A DNA stretch of 64,000 nt from Hoeflea_A sp965216535 (GCA_965216535.1 OZ244175.1:7564001-7628000), one strand, 5' to 3'. Positions 34,928 through 43,639 are shown, counted from the first letter of the stretch. A program made the numbers and translations. The notes: a model not told the origin generated them from the sequence alone.

Positions 34928-35923
34928 ATGAACATGAAGCGACTGACCATCACTCTCGCCGCAGGCGCCTTTGCGCTGCTTGGCGCCGTGCAGGCGCATG
35001 CTGACTATCCAGAGCGCCAGGTCCAGGTCATCTTTCCGTGGTCGCCGGGAGTCGCCTATGCGGTGTCCCAGGTGGTGGCCGATCGGATGGGCCAGGAACT
35101 TGGCCAGGCCATGCCCGTCAACTCGCTCACAGGTGCAAGCGGCGTTAAAGCGGCGCTCGATGTGCTCAATTCACCTGCCAATGGCTACAAGGTATTCGAC
35201 GGGTATGTGGCGCCGATCCTGTTTGCGCCGCTGCTGGGCAAAACTCCATACAAGTGTGAGGATTTCGAGCCACTCTACGGTGTCGGCTCGAACGGCTTTG
35301 CCATCGGCGTGCGCAAGGACGACGACCGCTTTCCGGACCTGCCGGCCCTGATCGAACATGCCAAGGCCAATCCCGGACAATTGCGTTATTCCGGTGCCGC
35401 CGACATCAGCATTCCGCACATGGTCGCGGCGCTGATGCTGAAGAACGCCAACGCGCCGGCGCGCTCGATTCCCTACAATGACACCGGCGAGGGCTGGAAG
35501 GACTTCCTCAGCGGCGAGCTTGATTTCATGGTGCTCAACTCCGGCAACTACAAAGCCAACAAGGATGATATCCGGGTTTTGGCTGTGATGAGCGACCGGC
35601 CGATGTCGGAACACGGCATTCCCGGGCCGCTGCCCAAGGATTTCGGTATCGAGCTTGGCGTTGAAGGCCTGGCCGCCGTTGGCTGGAACTGGTGGGTGGT
35701 CAAAAAGGGCACACCCCAGCCGGTCGTGGACAGGCTTCGTGCCGCCATGAAAGCCGCGCTCGACGATCCTGAAACGCAGGCCAAGATCAACGAACTCGGC
35801 TTCACGCCGCTGCCGCCCGAGACCTATCACCCGGGCTTCTACGAGGATAACTGCTCCAGCGTGCGCAGCCAGCTCACCGACGGCATGGAAGCCATCAAGT
35901 GGGAAAAAGAAGCCACCAAATAG
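34928..35923 (+). CDS. Tripartite tricarboxylate transporter substrate-binding protein (TctC-like)
   Basis: A periplasmic binding protein of 331 residues. The signal peptide is MNMKRLTITLAAGAFALLGA then VQAHA. The mature part starts with DYPERQVQVIFPWSPG, the Bug/TctC signature, with GASGVKAALDVLNSPANGY later. The ATG at 34928 follows GGAGGAGAC; an earlier ATG is not signal-like. First gene of tctC-tctB-tctA-sulfatase. Bug proteins bind small carboxylates or related acids; the ligand here may be the product or substrate of the sulfatase. Confidence 0.9.
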   Translation: MNMKRLTITLAAGAFALLGAVQAHADYPERQVQVIFPWSPGVAYAVSQVVADRMGQELGQAMPVNSLTGASGVKAALDVLNSPANGYKVFDGYVAPILFAPLLGKTPYKCEDFEPLYGVGSNGFAIGVRKDDDRFPDLPALIEHAKANPGQLRYSGAADISIPHMVAALMLKNANAPARSIPYNDTGEGWKDFLSGELDFMVLNSGNYKANKDDIRVLAVMSDRPMSEHGIPGPLPKDFGIELGVEGLAAVGWNWWVVKKGTPQPVVDRLRAAMKAALDDPETQAKINELGFTPLPPETYHPGFYEDNCSSVRSQLTDGMEAIKWEKEATK

Positions 35924-35967
35924 AATGACGCCAGAAACGGCGACTTGCCGCGGCGGAGGAGTTCACC

Positions 35968-36456
35968 ATGAACCGCAAATTCGGCCAGCTCGCCTTTCTT
36001 CTTCTTCTTACGCTCATTCCGGCCTACGTCTTTTTCGACATCGCAACGCGTTTCGCCGCGGAGGGCGTGGTCGGAGGCAGTGCCGAAAACAACGCCGCGA
36101 TGTTTCCCCGTCTGGTCGCCATCCTGCTGCTGGGGCTGATCGTCCTGCAGGCGGCGCGGACCTTTCTGGAGAAGCAGGACGGCACAGCGCAGTGGCTGCG
36201 CCCCTCCCGGGCAGCCCTGCGTCCTTATCTGCCAGCCGTCGCCGTGTTCGTGCTGTTTCTGCTCTATATCGCGGCCTTTCGGTGGTTCGGCTTTGTCTAT
36301 TCGACTCCGGTTTTCCTGGTCCTGGTGCAACTGGCACTGGGCTATCGCAACGCCCTGGTCATCCCGATATTCGCGCTCGGCGTGACCGGGGCGGTGTGGG
36401 TCGCTTTCGCCAAGCTGCTCAATCTCGTGCTGCCGGCCGGCGATTTCTTCGGGTAA
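35968..36456 (+). CDS. Tripartite tricarboxylate transporter small membrane subunit (TctB-like)
   Basis: A 162-residue membrane protein with four hydrophobic helices (about 8-26, 44-62, 88-112, 128-150), matching TctB in length and topology. It has GGAGGA upstream and lies between the TctC and TctA genes with a 7-bp gap to the latter. TctB is the least conserved subunit of these sodium-driven importers. Confidence 0.88.
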   Translation: MNRKFGQLAFLLLLTLIPAYVFFDIATRFAAEGVVGGSAENNAAMFPRLVAILLLGLIVLQAARTFLEKQDGTAQWLRPSRAALRPYLPAVAVFVLFLLYIAAFRWFGFVYSTPVFLVLVQLALGYRNALVIPIFALGVTGAVWVAFAKLLNLVLPAGDFFG

Positions 36457-36463
36457 TCCTGCG

Positions 36464-37945
36464 ATGTTGGACGTCTTCCCTCTCGGCCTTGAGCAGATCG
36501 CCTTTACGGCGGGCGGCGTCCTGCTCGGCATCATCATCGGCGTGTTGCCGGGGCTGGGTCCGCTGCTTGGCATGGTGCTGCTGACGCCGTTTTCCATGTA
36601 CATGGAGCCGGTTGCCGGACTGTCATTGCTGCTTGGTGTCTTCGTCGGCGGCACGTTCGGTGGCGCTGTCACCGCCATTCTCCTGCGCATTCCCGGCACG
36701 CCAATCGCCGCGGCAACATTGCTCGACGGCCATCCGATGGCGACCCAGGGCAAGGCGCGGGAAGCGCTGGGGCTTGCCGTTTCGGCGTCCGCCATGGGCG
36801 GCTTTATCGGCGGCCTCTACCTGATTTTCGGCGCCCCGGTGCTGGCGCGCTTCGCCCTCAATTTCGGACCACCGGAATATTTCGCGCTCGCCTTCGCCGG
36901 CATCGTGTGCATCGCCATCGTGTCGCGCGGTTCGACCGTCAAGGGGCTGATCGTCGGCTGTATCGGCCTGCTGATCGCCACCATCGGCATCGATCCCTTT
37001 GCCTTTTTCTACCGCTTCAATTTCGACACGCAGTGGCTGATCGGCGGGATCGGCATCGTGCCCCTGGTGCTCGGGCTCTTTGCCGTGAGCGAAATGATGC
37101 TGCAGATCCGCGCCGGCGACCTGAACCGCAGTGCCGGTGTGCAATCGGTGCGCATCCCGCCGTCGACGATCATCGATACGCTGAAGAACGGCGCCAATCT
37201 GGTGCGCTCGAGCACCATCGGCACCTTCATCGGCGCACTGCCGGGGGCCGGTTCGGTGATCGCCGCGTTCGTCTCCTACGCGGCGGCCAAGAGCGCATCG
37301 CGCCAGCCGGAAAGCTTCGGCAAGGGCAATCCGGGCGGGGTGATCGCCACCGAATCGGCCAACAACGCCTGCTGCGGCGGCGCCATGATCCCATCGCTGG
37401 CGCTGGCCTTGCCGGGCGATCCGTGTACGGCGCTGCTGCTGGCGGCGATCCTGCTGCTCGGCTTCATCCCCGGGCCGCAATTGTTTGCCAATTCGCCGGA
37501 ACTGATTTCAGGAATCTTTTCCTCCTACATGGTGGCGAACGTCTTTCTGCTGATCTTCGGCCTGTTCCTGGTTCCGCTCTTCGTGTGGTTCGTCAACATC
37601 CGCAAGATCTTCCTGATTCCGATCATTCTGGTGCTGTGTGTGGTTGGCGCCTTCGGTGTCACCAATTCGGCGCAGGACCTGTGGTTCATTCCGATCTTTG
37701 CGGTGCTTGGGCTGCTGCTGATCAAGTTCGACTACCCGCTGGCGCCGCTGACCATTGCGCCCGTGCTCGGCCCGATCCTGGAGGAGAATTTCCGCCGGTC
37801 GCTGATCATGTCCGCCAACGAGGCCGATATCTTCTTCACCCGTCCGCTGTGCACCACGATCCTGGCGGCGAGCGCCGTCGCACTCGTGTTCTCGCTCCTT
37901 CCCCGCAACCCACTCAAACGTTTTGCAAAGGCCGGTACCAACTGA
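36464..37945 (+). CDS. Tripartite tricarboxylate transporter large membrane subunit (TctA-like)
   Basis: A 493-residue permease with about 12 membrane helices. Family blocks include GVLPGLGPLLGMVLLTPFSM, GTFGGAVTAILLRIPGTP, FIGALPGAGSVIAAFVSYAAAK and ANNACCGGAMIPSLALALPG. It moves the substrate handed over by TctC using the ion gradient. Its TGA overlaps the ATG of the sulfatase gene, so the two are translationally coupled. Confidence 0.95.
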   Translation: MLDVFPLGLEQIAFTAGGVLLGIIIGVLPGLGPLLGMVLLTPFSMYMEPVAGLSLLLGVFVGGTFGGAVTAILLRIPGTPIAAATLLDGHPMATQGKAREALGLAVSASAMGGFIGGLYLIFGAPVLARFALNFGPPEYFALAFAGIVCIAIVSRGSTVKGLIVGCIGLLIATIGIDPFAFFYRFNFDTQWLIGGIGIVPLVLGLFAVSEMMLQIRAGDLNRSAGVQSVRIPPSTIIDTLKNGANLVRSSTIGTFIGALPGAGSVIAAFVSYAAAKSASRQPESFGKGNPGGVIATESANNACCGGAMIPSLALALPGDPCTALLLAAILLLGFIPGPQLFANSPELISGIFSSYMVANVFLLIFGLFLVPLFVWFVNIRKIFLIPIILVLCVVGAFGVTNSAQDLWFIPIFAVLGLLLIKFDYPLAPLTIAPVLGPILEENFRRSLIMSANEADIFFTRPLCTTILAASAVALVFSLLPRNPLKRFAKAGTN

Positions 37946-39483
37946 TGAAAGCGGTGTTTCTTCTTTTCGATTCGTTGAACCGCAAGGCATTGAGCTGCTT
38001 CGGCGGGGCGGTGCCGACACCGAATTTCGACCGGCTGGCGGAGCGGTCCGTGCTGTTCGACAATCATTATACCGGCAGCCTGCCCTGCATGCCGGCCCGC
38101 CGCGACCACCACACCGGGCGCTACGGTTTCTTCCACTCATCCTGGGGACCACTGGAACCGTTCGACAATTCCTACAGCCGGCTGTTGCGCGCCCAGCGCG
38201 ATACCTATTGCCACCTGGTGACCGACCATTTCCACTATTTCGAGGATGGCGGTCTTTGCTATCACACGACCTTCGATACCTGGACCAATATTCGCGGCCA
38301 GGAATACGACCCCTGGAAACCGACGATCAATCCCGCGCTGGAAAAGTTTCGCAACCTCTACGACCCGCGGCACTACGACTTCGACGATCCGAAACGCAGC
38401 CACCACAAGCTGCAGCACGCGGTGAACCGGGAGTGGATGCAGACGGAACAGGAATTCCCGTTGCCCCAGTGCTTTGCCGCAGGCTTCGAGTTCCTCGATG
38501 CCGCACGGGGGCGCGACAACTGGCTTCTGCAGCTGGAGTGCTTCGATCCACATGAGCCGTTCCATGTGCCGGAACGCTTCGCCCGGGATCATGACAGCGG
38601 CTATGACGGGCTGGTGCTCGATTGGCCGAGCTATGCGCGTGTCACCGAAACAGCGGAAGAGATTCGTGAAATCCGGGCCAAATATGCAGGCCTCGTTGCC
38701 ATGTGCGACCACTATCTGGGCCGGCTGCTCGACCATTTCGATGCCGAAAACCTGTGGCAGGACACCGTGCTGATCTCCACCACCGACCATGGCTTCCTCC
38801 TGTCGGAACACGACTGGTGGGCAAAGACCAAGATGCCGCAATATCAGGAGATTTCGCATATTCCGCTGATGATCCACCACCCGGAATTCGCTTCCCATGG
38901 CGGTGAGCGGCGGCAGGCGCTGACCTCTGCGATCGACATCCTGCCGACCCTGCTCGACATGTTCGACGCGCCGATCCCGCCGGAGGTGCGCGGCCGCAGC
39001 CTGGTTCCGCTGTTGACGCAGGACGGCGGGCACCACGAGGTTGCACTCTCCGGCGTGTTCGGCGGACCTCTTCTGATTACCGATGGCCGCTACGCCTACC
39101 ACCACCGGCCGAAATGGCTCGACAGCACGGGCCTCTACGAATACCGGCTGCTGCCGATGCACATGCGAGGGCCCTTCTCGCTGCAGGAGTTGCGGCACAT
39201 GGAGCTGGTCGAGCCCTTCGACTACACCAAGGGCGTGTCATTGCTGAAGATTGCGGCCCGGGACGATGCCAAACGGGTCCCCATGCAGGATGGCGAAGGG
39301 TTCGAGGATTGCGACACGCGGCTCTACGATCTTGCCACCGATCCCGGCGAGGAGCACCGGTTGAGGGACGCCGATGTCGAGAACCGCCTGCTGGCCGCAG
39401 CGGCGCGGGTCTTCGAGGACCACGATGCTCCAACAGAGATGTTCGAACGGTATCAGCTGCCGATCGAACCGGCCTTGGCCTGA
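37945..39483 (+). CDS. Sulfatase (type I, Cys-type)
   Basis: A 512-residue sulfatase. The formylglycine-forming motif is C48-M-P50-A-R52 (CxPxR) with the helper residues DHHTGR. Metal-site residues are D9 near the N-terminus and TTDHGFLLSEHDWWAKTK further on. No signal peptide is seen, so it acts in the cytoplasm, which fits a role on an imported sulfate ester. The start overlaps the tctA stop, so importer and sulfatase are made together. Maturation needs a formylglycine-generating enzyme; the SUMF1 protein at 49.9-50.8 kb lacks its catalytic cysteines. Confidence 0.92.
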   Translation: MKAVFLLFDSLNRKALSCFGGAVPTPNFDRLAERSVLFDNHYTGSLPCMPARRDHHTGRYGFFHSSWGPLEPFDNSYSRLLRAQRDTYCHLVTDHFHYFEDGGLCYHTTFDTWTNIRGQEYDPWKPTINPALEKFRNLYDPRHYDFDDPKRSHHKLQHAVNREWMQTEQEFPLPQCFAAGFEFLDAARGRDNWLLQLECFDPHEPFHVPERFARDHDSGYDGLVLDWPSYARVTETAEEIREIRAKYAGLVAMCDHYLGRLLDHFDAENLWQDTVLISTTDHGFLLSEHDWWAKTKMPQYQEISHIPLMIHHPEFASHGGERRQALTSAIDILPTLLDMFDAPIPPEVRGRSLVPLLTQDGGHHEVALSGVFGGPLLITDGRYAYHHRPKWLDSTGLYEYRLLPMHMRGPFSLQELRHMELVEPFDYTKGVSLLKIAARDDAKRVPMQDGEGFEDCDTRLYDLATDPGEEHRLRDADVENRLLAAAARVFEDHDAPTEMFERYQLPIEPALA

Positions 39484-39548
39484 TCGGAGCGGGTTTCCCT
39501 CCCGGATCGTCCTACCGGGGCTTCAAGCAGATCGCCAAGGACACCCGG

Positions 39549-39561
39549 GCCAGAATTTCGG
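39549..39561. repeat. Left remnant of a palindromic repeat, split by IS copy 2
   Basis: GCCAGAATTTCGG borders the left IS end, as at 3934-3946 but with C in place of T. Its reverse complement matches the far arm of the repeat on the other side of this IS (CCCCGAAATT, 40990-40999), which carries the same change. Confidence 0.7.
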
Positions 39562-39639
39562 TGATGGTATGGACGCCCCCGCCGGCTTCAGATTGAGCCA
39601 TACTGGGTTGTCGTGTCGATCCAGTAAGAGGAGACGTCC

Positions 39640-40671
39640 ATGTCAGCCATTATTGCCGTTGGGCTGGATTTAGCAAAGTCGATTTTCCAGGTTCATTGCG
39701 TTGATGCCTCGGGCAGAGCGGTTTTGAAGCGGAAGCTGCGTCGGTCGCAGGTTGAAGAGTTCTTCAGCAAGTTGTCACCGTGCATTGTTGCGCTGGAGGC
39801 CAGTTCCGGTGCGCATTATTGGGGCCGATTGCTGCAATCGCAAGGCCATGAGGTTCGGCTTCTTGCGCCGCAGTTCGTGAAGCCGTTTGTGAAGACCAAC
39901 AAGAACGATGCCGCTGACGCGGAAGCGATCTGTGAGGCGGTTCAGCGTCCGACGATGCGGTTTGCACCGCTCAAGAGCACGGATCAGCAGGCGGTGCTGA
40001 TGGTGCATCGGGGTCGGGAATTGCTGGTGCGTCAGCGCACCATGCTGATCAATGCACTGCGCGGCCACTGCGCCGAGTTCGGACTTGTTGTGGCCAAGGG
40101 CCCGAGCCATGTGAAAGAGCTCATTGCCATCATCGAGGACGAGAAGGACGAGCGACTTCCGCAGTTGGCGCGAGAGGTACTGGGGATCCAGGTCGCACAG
40201 CTGCGCCAGGTTCAGGTCGGCATCTCTCGACTTGAGAGGCGGCTTCATGCCTGGCATCGCTCGAATGCGGCCAGTCGCCGGCTGGAAACGATCCCCGGTG
40301 TCGGCGTGATCACGGCTACTGCGCTTGTTGCGACGGTTGGTGATGCGTCCCAGTTTCACTCGGCTCGCCAGTTTGCAGCTTATCTGGGCCTTGTGCCGAA
40401 GCAGAACTCAAGCGGCGGCAAGGAGCAGTTAGGGCGTATTTCGAAGCGTGGCGACCGCTATTTGAGGCGGTTGCTGGTGCATGGTGCCCGGGCCGATCTG
40501 CGCTGGAGCCGGAGGCGCAAGGGATATCGATCGCAATGGCAGCAGGCGATGCTGAACCGACGGCCGACCAATGTGGTTCTGGTGGCCACCGCTAACAAGA
40601 CCGCACGCATTGTCTGGGCGCTGCTGCGCCGCGAGGAGGCCTATCGGCCGCGGGCACAGGCTGCTGCATAG
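39640..40671 (+). CDS. IS110-family transposase, copy 2
   Basis: Protein identical in sequence (343 residues) to the transposase at 4025-5056, with the same D10, E53, D90, D93 and S257/S258 residues. The gene carries eight silent base changes relative to that copy. Intact, so both copies could be active. Confidence 0.93.
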   Translation: MSAIIAVGLDLAKSIFQVHCVDASGRAVLKRKLRRSQVEEFFSKLSPCIVALEASSGAHYWGRLLQSQGHEVRLLAPQFVKPFVKTNKNDAADAEAICEAVQRPTMRFAPLKSTDQQAVLMVHRGRELLVRQRTMLINALRGHCAEFGLVVAKGPSHVKELIAIIEDEKDERLPQLAREVLGIQVAQLRQVQVGISRLERRLHAWHRSNAASRRLETIPGVGVITATALVATVGDASQFHSARQFAAYLGLVPKQNSSGGKEQLGRISKRGDRYLRRLLVHGARADLRWSRRRKGYRSQWQQAMLNRRPTNVVLVATANKTARIVWALLRREEAYRPRAQAAA

Positions 40672-40714
40672 CAGTCTACACGAGTGAAGCAGATTGATTG
40701 CGAGGGTAGTTGAT

Positions 40715-40850
40715 GTGATGGCATGACAGGGTCAACCGGGATCGGCCAAACCTGTTAAACTGTCCGGGCTTCGAGCCCGTTTCGGTGTAGAGGCGTCGAT
40801 CCTCGGATTTCCATCAGGGCCAGCGGTCATCAACCGCGACTTCAAAGGCC
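40715..40850 (+). ncRNA. Putative seekRNA (guide RNA) of IS copy 2
   Basis: Same non-coding region as in copy 1 with the same guide-like segments: TAAACTGTCC at 40756-40765, complementary to the target arm at 40922-40931, and the donor-like segments near 40788 and 40811. The left guide ATCGG matches the target TTTCGG here over four bases, better than in copy 1, where the target reads TTTTGG. Confidence 0.58.
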
Positions 40851-40921
40851 GGATAGATGACTGCAAACCCGACCCCGCCAACATCAACAAAAACGCTTGC
40901 AATCACGGGGGCGTCCATAGA

Positions 40922-41007
40922 GGACAGTTTACTCAATTCCCGAATATTCTTAGTAAAATCAGTGCTTTAATTAGAATTGAGTAAACTGTCCCCGAAATTG
41001 CAGCCTC
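40922..41007. repeat. Palindromic REP/MITE-like repeat, right part (site 2)
   Basis: Same arms as the repeat at 5307 (GGACAGTTTACTCAATTC ... GAATTGAGTAAACTGTCC, then CCCGAAATTGCAGCCTC) and the same length. Its AT-rich core aligns with that of site 1 only as the reverse complement, so the two repeats sit in opposite orientations relative to the IS. It ends 18 bp from the TetR gene stop. Confidence 0.75.
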
Positions 41008-41025
41008 TGTATTCGTTGCCGGACG

Positions 41026-41628
41026 TTACCGGCGTCCCACGGATGCCCCGACAAAATCGCTCAGCACCGTTGGAAACGCGCGGGAAACGGCTGAGAGCCG
41101 GTCCGGACCGATCATGCGGTCGAGCGTGGCACCTGAAATCGCGAAATAGTTGATGGCGCCGACAAGTTGGTACATGGCGGCATAGACCTCATCGTCACTC
41201 GCATGCTCCCATTCCGGTATGCCGCGAAACACCTCGGCCAGCGCGTCCAGAAGCGGCCGCAAATACCATTTTCGGCTCTGTTCGGCTCGATCGACATTGT
41301 CGAGCAGCTCGCGCACGATGATGCGTGCGTCTGTGCCCTCTTTCATCAGATGGTCATGGATCGTCAGCAGCACCGCGCGAGCCTTGTCGCTGCCCGACCC
41401 CGGTTGGGCGATCGCACCTTGCACTACTCCCTCGAAGCGCCCGGCTAGCTGACGCATCACCTCTCCATAGAGCTTTTCCTTGCTGCCGAAATGATGCAGC
41501 AGAGCCTGTTTTGTCAGCCCCATCTCGGCCGAGACCGCGGCAATGGAGACGCCGTAATAACCGCGCTCGGCAAACAGCCGATGCGCCGCATCGATGAATT
41601 TCTGTCGCGCTTCTATCGCATCGCTCAT
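41026..41628 (-). CDS. TetR-family transcriptional regulator
   Basis: A 200-residue TetR regulator. The helix-turn-helix lies near the N-terminus (FIDAAHRLFAERGYYGVSIAAVSAEMGLTKQALLHHFGSKEKL) and a helical ligand-binding C-domain follows. The ATG at 41628 is chosen because upstream codons fall in the operator region. Divergent from the Rieske oxygenase gene with two perfect dyads between them, so it very likely represses both. Confidence 0.93.
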   Translation of the reverse strand: MSDAIEARQKFIDAAHRLFAERGYYGVSIAAVSAEMGLTKQALLHHFGSKEKLYGEVMRQLAGRFEGVVQGAIAQPGSGSDKARAVLLTIHDHLMKEGTDARIIVRELLDNVDRAEQSRKWYLRPLLDALAEVFRGIPEWEHASDDEVYAAMYQLVGAINYFAISGATLDRMIGPDRLSAVSRAFPTVLSDFVGASVGRR

Positions 41629-41655
41629 GGGCACACTGTAGCGCACTCTTGACGA

Positions 41656-41695
41656 CTTACCAATCGGTAAGTTAGGGTACTTACCAATCGGTAAG
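41656..41695. promoter_or_regulatory. Double TetR operator
   Basis: Two identical perfect palindromes CTTACCAATCGGTAAG at 41656-41671 and 41680-41695, 24 bp apart centre to centre, stand between the TetR gene and the oxygenase gene. TTGACG (41649-41654) and TAGGGT (41673-41678) form a possible promoter with 18 bp spacing for the oxygenase gene, covered by the first palindrome. This is the expected site of the TetR repressor. Confidence 0.82.
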
Positions 41696-41714
41696 TCAAT
41701 CGGAGATACAGTCC

Positions 41715-42851
41715 ATGGACCGCGACACTGAAATCGCCCTGTTGGAGGAATTGGCGGGGCTGAAGGCCAACGGGATGTTCTTTCTCGATCCGGACGTTGC
41801 GGCTTCGTCGGTGGAGCGCTACGCGTCACCGGACAGGTTCGAAGCGGAAATGCGCCGGCTGTTCCGCGGCACGCCGCTGATCGCCGCCCATGCCGGCGAA
41901 CTTGCCGAACCCGGCGACTTCATGACCCGCAGCCTGTCCGGACTGCCATTGCTGCTGACGCGCGACCGCGACGACGCGGTTCACGTCTTTCTCAATGTCT
42001 GTCGGCATCGCGGTGCGCGGCTGGTCGCCGACGAAAAGGGCTGCCGCAATTCCTTCTCCTGCCCCTATCATGCCTGGACCTGGAGCAATCGCGGCGAACT
42101 GCGCGGCATCCCACACGGTGATTCCGGTTTTCCGGATCTCAACCGAAGCGACTACGGCCTGCGCCGCCTGCCGGCAATGGAGCGTCACGGTCTTATCTGG
42201 GTGATCGCCGATCCGCAGGGTGATGCGGATTTCGAGGCCTTCTCGGCGCCACTCGCGGAAGAATTCGCCTGGGTCGATATGGAAAATCTCGCCGTCGCCG
42301 AAAGCGACCTGCTGGAGATCCCAGCCAACTGGAAAATCCTCGTGGAGGGCGGCATCGAGGCCTACCACTTCAAGGTCGCCCATCGCGACACCATCGGGCC
42401 GCACTTCCAGGACAATCTGTCGACCTATACAACGTTCGGTCCACACATGCGCTCCATTCTGCCGCGCACGACGCTTGAAGCGGCGCAGGAAATGCCGGCC
42501 GAAGACCGGTCGATCCGCGACCACGCCAACGTGCTCTACAGCGTCTTCCCGACCAACCAGTTCCTGGTGATGCAGGATCATGTCGCCTGGATCAGCCTCG
42601 ATCCGCGTTCGGAAGGAACCACAACCGTGCGCATGACAACGCTGGCGCCGGCAAAAGAGGTCACGGAAGCCCGCGCCGACCACTGGCGGCGCAATCACGC
42701 CATCACCCGCACCACGCTGGCAGAGGATTTCGACATCGGTGTCGCGGTGCAGGCCGGACTCGCCAGCGGCGCCAACGAGACCCTCACTTTCGGCCGCTAC
42801 GAGGGCGCGCTCGAAACGTTCAACCGTCAGGTGGAAGCGGCACTGGCTTAG
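41715..42851 (+). CDS. Rieske-type aromatic-ring-hydroxylating oxygenase, alpha subunit
   Basis: A 378-residue oxygenase. The Rieske [2Fe-2S] site is C96-R-H98 ... C116-PY-H119, and the mononuclear iron site is in the catalytic domain (GGIEAYHFKVAHRD, with the carboxylate further on). No beta subunit is encoded next to it, as is usual in alpha-only Rieske oxygenases such as demethylases. Electrons would come from a reductase elsewhere. Induction by removal of the divergent TetR is likely; the substrate may be the TetR ligand. Confidence 0.92.
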   Translation: MDRDTEIALLEELAGLKANGMFFLDPDVAASSVERYASPDRFEAEMRRLFRGTPLIAAHAGELAEPGDFMTRSLSGLPLLLTRDRDDAVHVFLNVCRHRGARLVADEKGCRNSFSCPYHAWTWSNRGELRGIPHGDSGFPDLNRSDYGLRRLPAMERHGLIWVIADPQGDADFEAFSAPLAEEFAWVDMENLAVAESDLLEIPANWKILVEGGIEAYHFKVAHRDTIGPHFQDNLSTYTTFGPHMRSILPRTTLEAAQEMPAEDRSIRDHANVLYSVFPTNQFLVMQDHVAWISLDPRSEGTTTVRMTTLAPAKEVTEARADHWRRNHAITRTTLAEDFDIGVAVQAGLASGANETLTFGRYEGALETFNRQVEAALA

Positions 42852-42906
42852 ACTCGATGTGCCGGCGGCGTTAGACTGATCCCCGCAACTGAGGGAGGAC
42901 GTCGTC

Positions 42907-43329
42907 ATGACTGCCGGATCCCGTTTCGCAGCCTTCGGCGCCGGCGTGCTGCTGACCGTGGCCGGTTTCGTCGGCTACGACCTGATCGATACCAGCGCCG
43001 CTTCGTCGGTTTCATGCAAACAGAGTTACCCCAACATCCCGGGCCGGGTGCTCCTGGAAAACGACAAGGTGATCGTCCAGCGATTCACCTTCCCGCCGGG
43101 CCAGTGGGAGGGCGTGCACGCCCATCCGCCGAACCAGGTCTTCATCCACCTGAAGGGCGGCCACTGGACGTCGCGCTATGGCGATCAAACCAGCTCCGGC
43201 CACTGGCCTGACGGTTCCGTTGGTTGGATCGGTGCCGTCGGCCTGAGCGAACAGCATGAATCCGTGAACTCGGGCGACGAACCGATCGAACTGATCTGGG
43301 TGACTCTGAAAGAAGGTTGCAAGCCTTAA
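42907..43329 (+). CDS. Membrane-anchored or exported cupin-domain protein
   Basis: A 140-residue protein. A single hydrophobic N-terminal segment (FAAFGAGVLLTVAGFVGYDLI) is followed by a cupin fold: VQRFTFPPGQWEGVHAHPPNQVFIHLKGG carries the first metal motif and LSEQHESVNSGDEPIELIWVTL the second. Cupins of this kind bind small ligands or metals; the function is unknown. It follows the oxygenase gene by 55 bp and may be in its operon. Confidence 0.8.
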   Translation: MTAGSRFAAFGAGVLLTVAGFVGYDLIDTSAASSVSCKQSYPNIPGRVLLENDKVIVQRFTFPPGQWEGVHAHPPNQVFIHLKGGHWTSRYGDQTSSGHWPDGSVGWIGAVGLSEQHESVNSGDEPIELIWVTLKEGCKP

Positions 43330-43639
43330 GCGGGAACAACTTGCCTTTTCGGCGCCCATCTGCTTAAAGGCCGCCTTCCGAGGAGCAACCAGGACAGCCG
43401 TTTTGCCGTCGTAATCACCGGTCTCACTTCCCCAGCATGCGCAAGGCCGCGCCAAGCGGCCGATGATCCATTGCGTCTGTCGAGGCGGCGGTTCGAGACC
43501 GGTATGGCGAGCCACTTTCTCTGCCTCCTCGAAATTTTCAGACGCTTGAACACCCTCTTCAGGGCTGCCACACCGACCCCGCCATGCGGGCTCACCCACC
43601 GTCATCTCGATGGACCTTCCTCACGAAGGACCCCAAGAG
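43330..43639. other. Gap without recognised gene
   Basis: About 310 bp between the cupin and DUF1062 genes. Short reading frames on the minus strand are not family-like and no RNA gene, strong repeat or promoter was identified. It may carry the promoter of the DUF1062 gene near its right end. Confidence 0.45.

Larger units (their letters stand above)
39562..40921 (+). mobile_element. IS110-family (IS1111-type) insertion sequence, copy 2
   Basis: A complete 1,360-bp element identical in layout to copy 1, in the same orientation 35.6 kb downstream. The 14-bp subterminal repeats are at 39568-39581 and 40906-40919. The copies differ at eight positions by eye, all synonymous within the transposase gene; the non-coding regions look the same. 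It lies 78 bp after the sulfatase stop, so no gene is interrupted. GG at both junctions leaves about 2 bp uncertainty in the ends. Confidence 0.88.

Noticed and set aside
39484..39561. A disrupted gene at the IS 2 left flank
   Set aside because: The sulfatase ends with a normal stop before the flank, and the flank matches the repeat arm rather than a gene.
3947..40921. The two IS copies as a composite transposon carrying 34 kb
   Set aside because: IS1111-type elements move singly through a circle; the segment holds core genes, and each IS sits in its own palindrome.
43471..43520. Sequence resembling a tRNA T-arm (GGTTCGAGACC)
   Set aside because: No matching acceptor, D or anticodon stems could be built around it.
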